Assembly (NCBI GenBank): GCA_946543495.1 | Contig: CAMNLS010000015.1 | Location: forward strand, 1-14,423 | Length of the DNA: 14,423 bases | Source: an uncultured Selenomonadales bacterium | GTDB lineage: Bacteria; Bacillota; Negativicutes; Selenomonadales; Selenomonadaceae | Reading direction: 5' to 3' | In this document: piece by piece, positions 6,358-13,314 of the stretch | Layout: every line of letters starts with the position of its first letter | Position numbering within the stretch: position 1 is the stretch's first letter | Position numbers and translations under genes: made by a program | Notes under the pieces: model-generated | Databases searched by the model: none | Seen by the model: the letters and a program-made list of their open reading frames with translations, nothing else | What the model was told of the DNA's origin: nothing

Positions 6358-7548
6358 ATGTTCACGATTGAATTTAACATGTATCAGACGCTCGCCGTGG
6401 CAGTCGTCATGCTTTACGTCGGCACGCTTTTAAAGAGACGCATTCAATTCCTTGAAACGTTTTGTATTCCGTCGCCCGTCGTGGGCGGCTTGCTCTTCGC
6501 TATCGTCAGTTGCATTTGTTACACGTCGGGGATTGTCGGCTTTGCCTTCGACGAAACCTTAAAGACTGTTTGCATGGTCGCGTTCTTTACGTCGGTCGGC
6601 TTTCAAGCCAATATCAAAGTCCTCAAGAGCGGTGGCACGGCTTTAGTTATCTTTCTCGGCTGTGTATGCGCATTAATCTTTGCGCAAAACTTTTTAGCCG
6701 TCGCCTTATCGAATGTCTTAGACGTAAGCCCCTTTATCGGCTTGTGCACAGGCTCAATATCAATGGTCGGTGGACACGGTACGGCAGGCGCATTCGGTCC
6801 GGTGCTTGAGGACTTAGGCTTGGTCGGAGCAACGACGCTTTGCACTGCCGCCGCGACGTTCGGACTTGTCGCAGGTTCTTTGATGGGCGGTCCTCTTGGT
6901 CGTCGATTGATTCTCGGCAAAGACTTATTAAAGACTGCTATTAAAGCTGACGAAACTCCGCTTGTCGAAGAGGAAAAGAAACACGAACGCTCCGTGAGCA
7001 TGTATGCGCCCGCCGCTTATCAACTTGCTATTGCAATGGGTCTTGGCACAGTCGTTTCAATGCTTTTATCAAAGACGGGCATGACGTTTCCGATTTATAT
7101 TGGCGCAATGATTGTCGCGGCGATTATGCGCAACTGGAGCGAGTTCACTGGAGCTTTCACCGTTCACATCGGCGAGATTAACGACATCGGCGGCATTTGC
7201 CTTTCGTTATTCTTAGGCATCGCAATGATTACCTTAAAGCTTTGGCAGCTTGCCGAACTTGCTTTGCCGCTCGTCGTTTTGCTTGTCGGACAGACGGCGT
7301 TAATGTTCCTCTTCGCTTATTTCGTTATCTTTAACGTGCTTGGACGAGACTACGACGCCGCGATATTATCGGCGGGCAGTTGCGGCTTCGGCATGGGTGC
7401 CACTCCCAACGCTATGGCGAATATGCAAGTTCTTACAGCTAGGTTCGCGCCGTCGGTCAAGGCTTATATCCTCGTCCCGATTGTCGGTTCCATGTTCGCC
7501 GATTTTATTAACAGCTTGACGATTACATTCTTTATAAACTTTATTTAA
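6358..7548 (+). CDS. gltS: Sodium/glutamate symporter, GltS (ESS) family
   Basis: A secondary carrier that takes up glutamate, or a related amino acid, with sodium. The protein is 396 aa and strongly hydrophobic over about ten helices. It shows the two inverted halves typical of GltS: GSISMVGGHGTAGAFG (132-147) and AGSCGFGMGATPNAMANM (339-356), the glycine-rich reentrant loops that form the transport path. A charged cytoplasmic loop (about 185-215) separates the halves. AAGGAGG lies seven bases before ATG. The TAXI receptor gene is 15 bases upstream and an 81-residue unknown is 18 bases downstream, so all are probably one transcript. Confidence 0.92.
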   Translation: MFTIEFNMYQTLAVAVVMLYVGTLLKRRIQFLETFCIPSPVVGGLLFAIVSCICYTSGIVGFAFDETLKTVCMVAFFTSVGFQANIKVLKSGGTALVIFLGCVCALIFAQNFLAVALSNVLDVSPFIGLCTGSISMVGGHGTAGAFGPVLEDLGLVGATTLCTAAATFGLVAGSLMGGPLGRRLILGKDLLKTAIKADETPLVEEEKKHERSVSMYAPAAYQLAIAMGLGTVVSMLLSKTGMTFPIYIGAMIVAAIMRNWSEFTGAFTVHIGEINDIGGICLSLFLGIAMITLKLWQLAELALPLVVLLVGQTALMFLFAYFVIFNVLGRDYDAAILSAGSCGFGMGATPNAMANMQVLTARFAPSVKAYILVPIVGSMFADFINSLTITFFINFI

Positions 7549-7566
7549 GGAAGGAAGTCCTATAAA

Positions 7567-7812
7567 TTGTTTGACAGAGGCATGAGTAATGAACAATTCA
7601 ATTCGCACCTTGAGACGCTGGCGAAATTGATTGAGGCTGAGGCTAAAACCGTCGAAGAGGCCGCGCAGATAGTCCGCGACGCCAAGATTGATACGACTAA
7701 GGAAGAGCATGTCAATATGACTCTCAACTTCGCCGCAGAAAATCTTGCCTTGCCTGAAGTGCACGTAAGCAACCAGGTCATCGAAGAGATTGAAAAGCAT
7801 AAAGACTTCTAA
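7567..7812 (+). CDS. Small hypothetical helical protein (81 aa), end of the galU-gltS operon
   Basis: The best start is TTG at 7567, with the purine-rich AAGGAAGGAAG about nine bases upstream; ATG at 7582 has only AGAGG one base away, too close. The product is soluble, acidic and mainly helical, with a Glu/Ala-rich segment (about 17-43) and no signal or membrane helix. I do not recognise it. Position after gltS and before the terminator suggests a cytoplasmic partner of transport or of diaminopropionate breakdown, which is inference. Confidence 0.65.
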   Translation: MFDRGMSNEQFNSHLETLAKLIEAEAKTVEEAAQIVRDAKIDTTKEEHVNMTLNFAAENLALPEVHVSNQVIEEIEKHKDF

Positions 7813-7830
7813 GCATCAAAAATATTTCTT

Positions 7831-7861
7831 GCCCCTCTGAACGGCTCGGAGGGGCTTTTTT
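7831..7861 (+). terminator. Intrinsic terminator of the galU-gltS operon
   Basis: GCCCCTCTGA (7831-7840) pairs with TCGGAGGGGC (7846-7855), with one G-U pair and a five-base loop, followed by six T. It lies 18 bases after the last stop codon. Confidence 0.93.
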
Positions 7862-7980
7862 CTTGTCTTAAACAAAAAATCGAGGCAACCGACCTTTGCC
7901 GATTGTCCCGATAATTTTTTAACGTACGAGCGCGGTTGTAAACTCCGACTGTATCGACAGCTCCGTTGCGACCGCTGCAT

Positions 7981-7995
7981 GCAACGTCACGTTGC
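7981..7995 (-). terminator. Short hairpin abutting the sdhB stop, weak terminator candidate
   Basis: On the minus strand, GCAACG-TGA-CGTTGC begins right after the sdhB TAA. There is no T-run beside it. A second imperfect stem (GCGGTCG with CAACCGC, about 7932-7975) follows further on. One or both may protect or end the transcript. The rest of the gap between the two operons (7862-7980) shows no gene. Confidence 0.3.
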
Positions 7996-8742
7996 TTAGT
8001 TGTCGAAGATGTTTTTCAAAGCCTGAATGTTCACATCGCGATTGAGCTGCGCAAGGTAAGTCGTGAGCTTGATTGACTTCGGGCAGACTTCGACGCAGTT
8101 TTGAGAGTTGCCGCAACTGGTTATGCCGCCCTTTTCCATAAGGACGTTCAAACGCTTTGGCGCGTCGAACTTTCCGAGCGGGTGCAGGTTGAACAGATAA
8201 GCTTGCACAGTGGGCGCGGGGCCTATGAAGTCCGATTGAGGTCCGACGTTCGGGCAAGCCTCTAAGCAACAACCGCAAGTCATGCAACGCGAAATTTCGT
8301 AAGCTGTGCGAGCGGTGTAGGGATTTTGAATCGGAGCTTCGCGGTTTTCCCACGAGCCATCCAACTCAATCCAACCTTGAATCCTCTTGAGAGCCTCGAA
8401 CATACGCGAACGGTCAATCAAGAGGTCACGGATAACAGGGAACGTCCGCGCAGGTTGAAGTTTAATTGGTTGCTTAAGATTGTCGACGAGTGCGCAACAA
8501 GCTTGCTGAGCTTTTCCGTTGATAACCATCATGCACGCGCCGCAAACTTTTTCTAAACAGTTACATTCCCACACGACCGGCGGAACTCTTTTACCGTCGA
8601 CCGTTACGGGATTTTTTTGTATCTCCATGAGCGAGGCAACGACATTCAAGCCGGGACGATAGTCCACGTCAAATTCTTGCGTGTAAGGCTTTGCGCCGGG
8701 CCCGTCTTGCCGCTCGATTACAAATCTGACTTTTTCAGCCAT
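7996..8742 (-). CDS. sdhB: Succinate dehydrogenase/fumarate reductase iron-sulfur subunit
   Basis: Carries electrons between the flavoprotein and the membrane quinone site. In 248 aa all three clusters are complete: [2Fe-2S] Cys62, 67, 70, 82 (in CLEKVCGAC and the following QQAC); [4Fe-4S] Cys153, 156, 159, 163 (CMTCGCCLEACP); [3Fe-4S] Cys210, 216, 220 (CGNSQNCVEVCP). The form is Bacillus-like. ATG at 8742 follows GGGAGA. It is last in the operon, 106 bases after sdhA; most of that gap is a repeat hairpin. Confidence 0.95.
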   Translation of the reverse strand: MAEKVRFVIERQDGPGAKPYTQEFDVDYRPGLNVVASLMEIQKNPVTVDGKRVPPVVWECNCLEKVCGACMMVINGKAQQACCALVDNLKQPIKLQPARTFPVIRDLLIDRSRMFEALKRIQGWIELDGSWENREAPIQNPYTARTAYEISRCMTCGCCLEACPNVGPQSDFIGPAPTVQAYLFNLHPLGKFDAPKRLNVLMEKGGITSCGNSQNCVEVCPKSIKLTTYLAQLNRDVNIQALKNIFDN

Positions 8743-8768
8743 GTAAAAATCTCCCTTCGGTAGATTTT

Positions 8769-8844
8769 AAGATTATAAGATAAAGAGATCGTAAGATCAT
8801 AAGTAAGAACTTATAATCTTGTGATCTTATAATCTTGTGATCTT
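8769..8844 (-). repeat. Hairpin of 8-bp tandem units between sdhA and sdhB
   Basis: On the plus strand the left arm (8769-8803) reads AAGATTAT, AAGATAAA, GAGATCGT, AAGATCAT, AAG. The right arm (8810-8844) reads CTTATAAT, CTTGTGAT, CTTATAAT, CTTGTGAT, CTT, separated by a six-base loop. The arms pair at 27 of 35 positions. It fills most of the 106-base gap and would be transcribed as a long stem in the mRNA. Confidence 0.85.
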
Positions 8845-8848
8845 AAAA

Positions 8849-10660
8849 CTATTCTTTCTTTGCGACGGCGTAATTGCGGGCGCGCGGTTTAATCAGCGAG
8901 TGATCAAATTCACGGTAGCTGACAACGGGTTCTTCGGTCTTGGGGTCGTAGTTTATAATCGTCGTAAACATAAAGTTTTTATCGTCGCGCCCCATGAAGA
9001 CGAGGTCGCCGTTTTCGTCGTGCTTGCGTTGACCGTTCTCAAGGACAATCTTCGCATGCGCCCCGCGTGATTCATCGCGGCAACGTGCGCCTTTTGTGAT
9101 AGCCATTGCGTAAAGAATCATATTGCGGAGCTGACGAACGAACATTGCCTCTTGATTGGCGATGTGCCCTCTGTCGGTTATGCCGATGTCATCCCAACGC
9201 TTAAGCAACTTTTTAAGCTCAACAAGGCAAGTGTCAAGTCCGTTGTTGTCGCGCTCAATCGCCACGTATTTATACATTAGGTCGCCCATTTCGTGGTGAA
9301 GTTTGTGAGCGTTCTCGGAGCCGTTCATTTGCAAAATCTTATCGTATTCGCGCTGAACTTCGACGCGCGCCGCTTCCATTTCTTCGTAAGTGAGTTCGGA
9401 ACCGTTCTTGCCACTCTTAGCCCACTTCATAGCCTCTGGACCTGAAACCGTGCCCGAATACGCCGCGCTTAAAAGCGAGTTCGCGCCAAGACGATTCGCA
9501 CCGTGATATTGATAGTCGCATTCGCCCGACGCCATTAAGCCGGGAATGTTCGTGAAGTGTTTCCTATCAACCCAAATGCCGCCCATAGAGTAATGGACGC
9601 TGGGGAAGATTTCCATAGGAACTTTGCGCGGGTCTTGTCCGACGAATTCCGAATACATTTCCAAAATACCGCCGAGCTTGCGCAGGAGATAATCGCCGTC
9701 AATGTGGCTGAGGTCAAGATAAACGCGGTTCTCGCCGTTAATGCCTAAGCCCATATGCACGCAGACTTTGAAAATCGCGCGGCTTGCAACGTCACGCGGA
9801 ACGAGGTTGCCATAAGCCGGATACATTTCTTCGAGGAAGTACCAAGGCTTGCCGTCCTTGTAAACCCAAACGCGCCCGCCTTCGCCGCGGCACGCCTCAG
9901 ACATTAAGCGATTCTTATCAGAACCAGGAATAGCCGTCGGGTGAATCTGAATGAATTCGGGATTGGCAATCTCCGCGCCTTGCTGATAAACCGCGCTGAC
10001 TGCCGAGCCGTTACAAATCGTTGACGCCGTGCAACGTCCGAACACTTGACCGGGACCGCCCGTCGCAAGGATAACCGTATCTGCGCCGAACGCTTTAATC
10101 TCCATTGTGTTCATGCTCTGCGCAACGATACCGCGGCAAATGCCTTCCTTGTTCTTGATGATCTTGATGAACTCCCAAAACTCATACTTCTTGACGGATC
10201 CTTTGACTTCCCAACGACGAACCTGTTCATCAAGGGCGTAAAGGATTTGTTGACCGGTCGTTGAGCCGGAAAAGCAAGTACGCTTATTTTTTTGTCCGCC
10301 GAAGTTGCGAAGGTCTAAGTTACCTTCGGGGGTGCGCGTGAACGTGACGCCCATGCGGTCAAGCATCTTAATCAACTTCGGAGCCGCTTCGACCATGCCT
10401 TTGACGGCTAATTGGTCTGCAAGAAAGTCGCCGCCGTAAACTGTATCGTCGAAGTGTTCGTAAACGCTGTCGTGTTCGCCTTTAGAGTCCATGCAGGCAT
10501 TCATGCCGCCTTGAGCGCAAAGGCTGTGCGAACGCTTGACGGGGCAATAACTAAACAGCAAGACTTCCCCGCCCATTTCGCAAACTTTAATCGTAGCGAG
10601 CAAGCCGCTTATGCCGCCGCCGACGATTATAATTTGTTTCTTAGTCATATCTTTCGCCAT
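8849..10660 (-). CDS. sdhA: Succinate dehydrogenase/fumarate reductase flavoprotein subunit
   Basis: The catalytic subunit that interconverts succinate and fumarate using covalent FAD on the inner face of the membrane. In 603 aa: dinucleotide-binding GGGISG (14-19), FAD-linking His45 in RSHSLCAQGG, QIHPTAIPG and EACRGEGG (active-site region), PRDVASRAI with the catalytic Arg, FPSVHYSMGG with the substrate His, and GANRLGANSL. ATG at 10660 follows AGGAG; a second ATG four codons in is possible. It lies 18 bases after sdhC. With menaquinone in an anaerobe it probably runs as a fumarate reductase, but sequence alone cannot tell direction. Confidence 0.96.
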   Translation of the reverse strand: MAKDMTKKQIIIVGGGISGLLATIKVCEMGGEVLLFSYCPVKRSHSLCAQGGMNACMDSKGEHDSVYEHFDDTVYGGDFLADQLAVKGMVEAAPKLIKMLDRMGVTFTRTPEGNLDLRNFGGQKNKRTCFSGSTTGQQILYALDEQVRRWEVKGSVKKYEFWEFIKIIKNKEGICRGIVAQSMNTMEIKAFGADTVILATGGPGQVFGRCTASTICNGSAVSAVYQQGAEIANPEFIQIHPTAIPGSDKNRLMSEACRGEGGRVWVYKDGKPWYFLEEMYPAYGNLVPRDVASRAIFKVCVHMGLGINGENRVYLDLSHIDGDYLLRKLGGILEMYSEFVGQDPRKVPMEIFPSVHYSMGGIWVDRKHFTNIPGLMASGECDYQYHGANRLGANSLLSAAYSGTVSGPEAMKWAKSGKNGSELTYEEMEAARVEVQREYDKILQMNGSENAHKLHHEMGDLMYKYVAIERDNNGLDTCLVELKKLLKRWDDIGITDRGHIANQEAMFVRQLRNMILYAMAITKGARCRDESRGAHAKIVLENGQRKHDENGDLVFMGRDDKNFMFTTIINYDPKTEEPVVSYREFDHSLIKPRARNYAVAKKE

Positions 10661-10678
10661 AGCAAAATCTCCTAAAGA

Positions 10679-11302
10679 TTAGTAAACGAAGTAGCTGCCC
10701 ATGAAGACGAGCGTAATAAAGCACATGCCCGCGCACAAAAGCCAGCTGATAATGCTGATGACGTTTTGAGCGCGCGGACCTTTGGTTATGCCCCAAGTCA
10801 TGCAGAAAGTTGTAATGCCGTTGCAGAAATGGAAGATAGCCGCGAACATGCCGATAACATAGAGCACAACGACAATCGGATTTTGGAAGAGGTTCTGCAG
10901 AAGTTCAAAGGAAATCGGGGTGCCAGTTATGCCTTTAGTGTAGAAGCGCAGATAGCCAACGTGCCAGATAAGGAAGACGACGAGGAACCAAGCCGTCCAG
11001 CGTTGAAGCGCAAAGCTCCAGTTGCGGATATAGCCGTAATTGCCGGGATTGTTCTTCGCCTGCAGGGCAATGTAAATACCATAAATGCCGTGGAATAGCA
11101 GCGGAACTGCGATGCCGCCGATTTCAAGCCCCATGAAAATCGGTTTCGGAATGAGCTCCATCATTTCGAGTGCGGTATTAAGTCCTTCGGGTCCGAGAAT
11201 CGCCATTGAGTTTGTAAAGATGTGTTCAAATAAAACCATACCCAAGACGAGCAAGCCGCATAGTGAATGCAGACGCCGCACATAAAAAGTTGTGTGGATC
11301 AT
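10679..11302 (-). CDS. sdhC: Succinate dehydrogenase/fumarate reductase cytochrome b subunit (di-haem)
   Basis: The membrane anchor that passes electrons to or from quinone. The 207 residues form about five helices, and His12, His27, His71, His114 and His158 match the His pattern of Bacillus subtilis SdhC (13, 28, 70, 113, 155), of which the last four bind two haems. So it is the single-subunit, two-haem type and no sdhD is needed. The frame is open up to 11374, but the ATG at 11302 has AAGGAGG six bases before it and starts MIHTTFYVRRLHSL, the family beginning; the longer form would translate a repeat arm. Confidence 0.93.
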   Translation of the reverse strand: MIHTTFYVRRLHSLCGLLVLGMVLFEHIFTNSMAILGPEGLNTALEMMELIPKPIFMGLEIGGIAVPLLFHGIYGIYIALQAKNNPGNYGYIRNWSFALQRWTAWFLVVFLIWHVGYLRFYTKGITGTPISFELLQNLFQNPIVVVLYVIGMFAAIFHFCNGITTFCMTWGITKGPRAQNVISIISWLLCAGMCFITLVFMGSYFVY

Positions 11303-11320
11303 TTTGACCTCCTTGTTTTT

Positions 11321-11410
11321 GTAGGTGGGTAGGTGAACAGGTGAGTAGGTTGATAGTGAAAAAAATTCTACCAACCTACCAACCTACCAACCTACTAACC
11401 TACCAACCTA
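11321..11410 (-). repeat. Hairpin of 8-bp tandem units between fumarase beta and sdhC
   Basis: On the plus strand the left arm (11321-11356) reads GTAGGTGG, GTAGGTGA, ACAGGTGA, GTAGGTTG, ATAG. The right arm (11368-11410) has CTACCAAC five times (one copy CTACTAAC) plus CTA, after an 11-base loop. About 27 of 36 positions pair. The fumarase beta stop codon (TAG, 11410-11408) is part of the outermost unit. Apart from the sdhC ribosome binding site, the gap holds nothing else. Confidence 0.88.
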
Positions 11411-11980
11411 GATTTGATTAATGTCGAAGTGACGATAATCCTTTTGCCCAATCTCGTAGAAGTTATTGCCTTCGCAGTCGATAACGACAATCGCGGGGAA
11501 ATCAACGACTTCCAAAGCCGCTACTGCTTCCGGACCGAGTTCAGGATAAGCAAGCACGGTGTATTTCTTAACGGACTTAGCGATTAAAGCCGCCGCTCCA
11601 CCGACTGCCGCAAAGTAAGTTGCGCCGTTCTTCTTCATTGCCTCGACGACTTCTTTTGTGCGCGAGCCTTTGCCGACCATGCCTTTGATACCCTGCTCAA
11701 GCATCGTCGGAGTATAAGCGTCCATTCTGCCCGAAGTCGTCGGTCCGCATGAGCCAATCGGATCGCCGGGCTTAGCGGGTGTAGGACCAAGATAGTAAAC
11801 GATTTGATTATTCCAATCGACGGGCAACTTTTCGCCGCGTGCAAGAGCCTCCGTCATAGCTTTATGCGCGGCATCGCGTGCGCTTATAATCGTGCCGGTT
11901 ATGAGGACGCTATCGCCCGCTTTGAGCTTGCGGGACATCTCTTCAGTAAACGGCGTAGTGATTCGGATACTTTCAGCCAT
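11408..11980 (-). CDS. Class I fumarate hydratase, beta subunit
   Basis: The smaller, C-terminal-type chain of the two-subunit iron-sulfur hydro-lyase that interconverts malate and fumarate. It is 190 aa, with AGDSVLITGTIISARDAAH (21-39), YLGPTPAKPG, GSCGPTTSGRMD (77-87, the family signature), GKGSRT (103-108) and a conserved C-terminal sheet region (VVDFPAIVVIDCEGNNFYE). The L-tartrate dehydratase beta chain (TtdB) is similar; the adjacent sdh genes favour fumarase. ATG at 11980 follows a GGGAGG-type site in the 15-base gap after the alpha gene. Confidence 0.9.
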   Translation of the reverse strand: MAESIRITTPFTEEMSRKLKAGDSVLITGTIISARDAAHKAMTEALARGEKLPVDWNNQIVYYLGPTPAKPGDPIGSCGPTTSGRMDAYTPTMLEQGIKGMVGKGSRTKEVVEAMKKNGATYFAAVGGAAALIAKSVKKYTVLAYPELGPEAVAALEVVDFPAIVVIDCEGNNFYEIGQKDYRHFDINQI

Positions 11981-11995
11981 TCTTTAAGCCTCCCT

Positions 11996-12838
11996 TCAAA
12001 TTACTCTGTGAGCGTGGCGCATAGCGTGACAACAAATCGTAACGGCGACCGGCAAGCCCGCAATGTGAGTTGGTCCCCATTCGACGTTGACGGCAAGTGC
12101 AGAAGTCGTTCCGCCGAGTTGAGGTCCGATACCCGTTGCGTTAATCATGTCAAGAAGTTCCTGCTCAAGTTGCGCGTATTCGGGCATGGGGTTGCGTTCG
12201 TCGATTGAACGAGTCAAAGCCTTCTTAGAAAGGAGCGCGGCTCTATCCATCGTTCCGCCGATACCGACGCCCACGACCATTGGCGGACACGGATTCATGC
12301 TCGCGTGAAGAATAATTTCCATGACAGCTTTCTTGACACCGCGAACGCCGTCAGCCGGCACGAGCATTTTAATTCCGGACTTGTTCTCGGAGCCGAAGCC
12401 CTTAGGCGCGATCGTAATGCTGAGCTTATCACCAGGAACAATCTTTGTGTAGATGACGCCCGGCGTGTTGTTCTGGGTGTTGACGCGGTTAAACAACGGC
12501 TCGCCGACGACCGACTTGCGCAAGTAGCCTTCAGTGTAACCTTTAGCAATGCCCGCGTTGATAGCGTCTTCGAGGTCGCCGCCGACAATGTGCAAGTCCT
12601 GCCCGACTTCAAGGAATACAATCGTCATGCCAGTATCTTGGCAATAAGGACGATCCTCTGCGCGTGCAATCTCGGCGTTCTTGATGATTTGGTCGAGAAC
12701 AATTTGACCGACGGGCGACTTTTCTGTTTCGCGTCCGCGCTTGAGTCCGCGATAAACATCGTCCGGCAGATAATAAGCCGCCTCCTTGCACATCTCAGCG
12801 ACGTCCTCGGTTATGAGTTTAACGTCTAGCTCTCTCAA
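11996..12838 (-). CDS. Class I fumarate hydratase, alpha subunit
   Basis: The larger chain, holding the oxygen-sensitive [4Fe-4S] cluster. It is 280 aa with PYCQDTG (Cys66), [15 protein letters not shown] (Cys184) and [17 protein letters not shown] (Cys270, or Cys269), the three cluster ligands, plus [15 protein letters not shown] and [10 protein letters not shown]. The start is TTG at 12838, with GGAGGG exactly six bases upstream; no ATG lies near that site. It is first in the five-gene fumarase-sdhCAB unit. Tartrate dehydratase TtdA is the alternative assignment, less likely beside sdh. Confidence 0.9.
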   Translation of the reverse strand: MRELDVKLITEDVAEMCKEAAYYLPDDVYRGLKRGRETEKSPVGQIVLDQIIKNAEIARAEDRPYCQDTGMTIVFLEVGQDLHIVGGDLEDAINAGIAKGYTEGYLRKSVVGEPLFNRVNTQNNTPGVIYTKIVPGDKLSITIAPKGFGSENKSGIKMLVPADGVRGVKKAVMEIILHASMNPCPPMVVGVGIGGTMDRAALLSKKALTRSIDERNPMPEYAQLEQELLDMINATGIGPQLGGTTSALAVNVEWGPTHIAGLPVAVTICCHAMRHAHRVI

Positions 12839-12885
12839 AGTAATCCCTCCTAAAAGAAATCCTACGTAACCTTTTCTTGCTTATT

Positions 12886-12926
12886 TGCCGCGCCGAATAA
12901 AATTCCTGCCGCGCCAATAAATTTTC
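12886..12926. repeat. 21-bp direct repeat upstream of the fumarase operon
   Basis: Two near-identical copies sharing TGCCGCGCC, then (G)AATAAA and T-rich bases, start at 12886 and 12907, the second lacking one base. They lie about 50-90 bases before the fumarase TTG, where an activator or repressor could bind. No convincing minus-strand promoter was found; TTGACG (12950-12945) has no good -10 partner. Confidence 0.55.
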
Positions 12927-12967
12927 GTCGCCCGTCCGCTTGCCCGTCAAAGATTTTTAAAAGCCTC

Positions 12968-12996
12968 TTGAATTTCGCCGCGATAAATGTTATAAA
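12968..12996 (+). promoter_or_regulatory. Plus-strand promoter in the fumarase/aminotransferase gap
   Basis: TTGAAT at 12968-12973, a 17-bp spacer and TATAAA at 12991-12996. Transcription would begin near 13003, over 300 bases before the aminotransferase and ahead of a terminator at 13200-13227. Confidence 0.45.
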
Positions 12997-13005
12997 GGTT
13001 GCGCT

Positions 13006-13185
13006 TACCGTTTACGGTTTTGTGACGTGACATTGATGATTTCGGGTTTTGTTTTCATGGTGGAATTGCTCAGGGTTTCATACCGCTTACGGTTTTGAAA
13101 CTTCTCAACCTCTTTCAGGGTCAAGTAGTCGATTTTGGAAGCAGGTTGCGCATGCCTCAGAATCCCTACTCGTTTACGGGCTTTG
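13006..13185. repeat. Three dispersed TACCG(T/C)TTACGG elements
   Basis: The first two copies share 16 of 17 bases (TACCGTTTACGGTTTTG and TACCGCTTACGGTTTTG). The third, TACTCGTTTACGGGCTTTG, has one extra base and some changes. Each contains a small inverted repeat (CCG, four bases, CGG). Spacing is 75 and 86 bases, too irregular for a CRISPR. Confidence 0.6.
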
Positions 13186-13199
13186 GGGCAAATAAAAAT

Positions 13200-13227
13200 C
13201 CCGTCGAACGACTCGGCGGGGTTTTTT
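13200..13227 (+). terminator. Intrinsic terminator upstream of the aminotransferase
   Basis: CCCGTCGA (13200-13207) pairs with TCGGCGGG (13213-13220), with one G-U pair and an ACGAC loop, then G and six T. The A-rich bases on the left pair with the T-run, so it could also work on the minus strand. Confidence 0.75.
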
Positions 13228-13256
13228 GCTTGGAAAATTTCCGTCGCCTGTGCAAC

Positions 13257-13285
13257 TTGCCATTTAATCGGCAACGTGTTAAGCT
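13257..13285 (+). promoter_or_regulatory. Possible promoter of the aminotransferase gene
   Basis: TTGCCA at 13257-13262, 17 bp, TAAGCT at 13280-13285. The -10 match is poor. TTGCC at 13257-13261 also forms an inverted repeat with GGCAA at 13270-13274. Confidence 0.25.
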
Positions 13286-13314
13286 TTGAAAAAATTTTAG
13301 TGGAGTGATTCGAC

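Larger units (their letters stand above)
13003..13227 (+). ncRNA. Candidate small RNA or regulatory leader
   Basis: About 225 bases bounded by a plausible promoter and an intrinsic terminator, without a plus-strand gene. It holds three related elements with a TACCG(T/C)TTACGG core (13006-13022, 13081-13097 and a looser one at 13167-13185). The middle one sits in a 27-base hairpin (13075-13101, GTTTCA pairing with TGAAAC, ACCG with CGGT). I see no match to tmRNA, RNase P RNA, 4.5S RNA or a known riboswitch. It could be a free RNA, an attenuated leader of the aminotransferase gene, or only a degenerate intergenic repeat. Confidence 0.3.

Noticed and set aside
7919..8353. Minus-strand 144-residue open frame
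   Set aside because: It is a shadow of sdhB, whose three cluster motifs fix the true frame.
13075..13101. CRISPR-like repeat (GTTTCA...TGAAAC)
   Set aside because: Only one copy has the full hairpin, the related copies are diverged and irregularly spaced, and no cas gene is present.
13005..13227. Known structured RNA (6S, tmRNA, 4.5S, riboswitch)
   Set aside because: None of the conserved sequence blocks of these RNAs could be recognised by eye, so only an unnamed candidate is listed.
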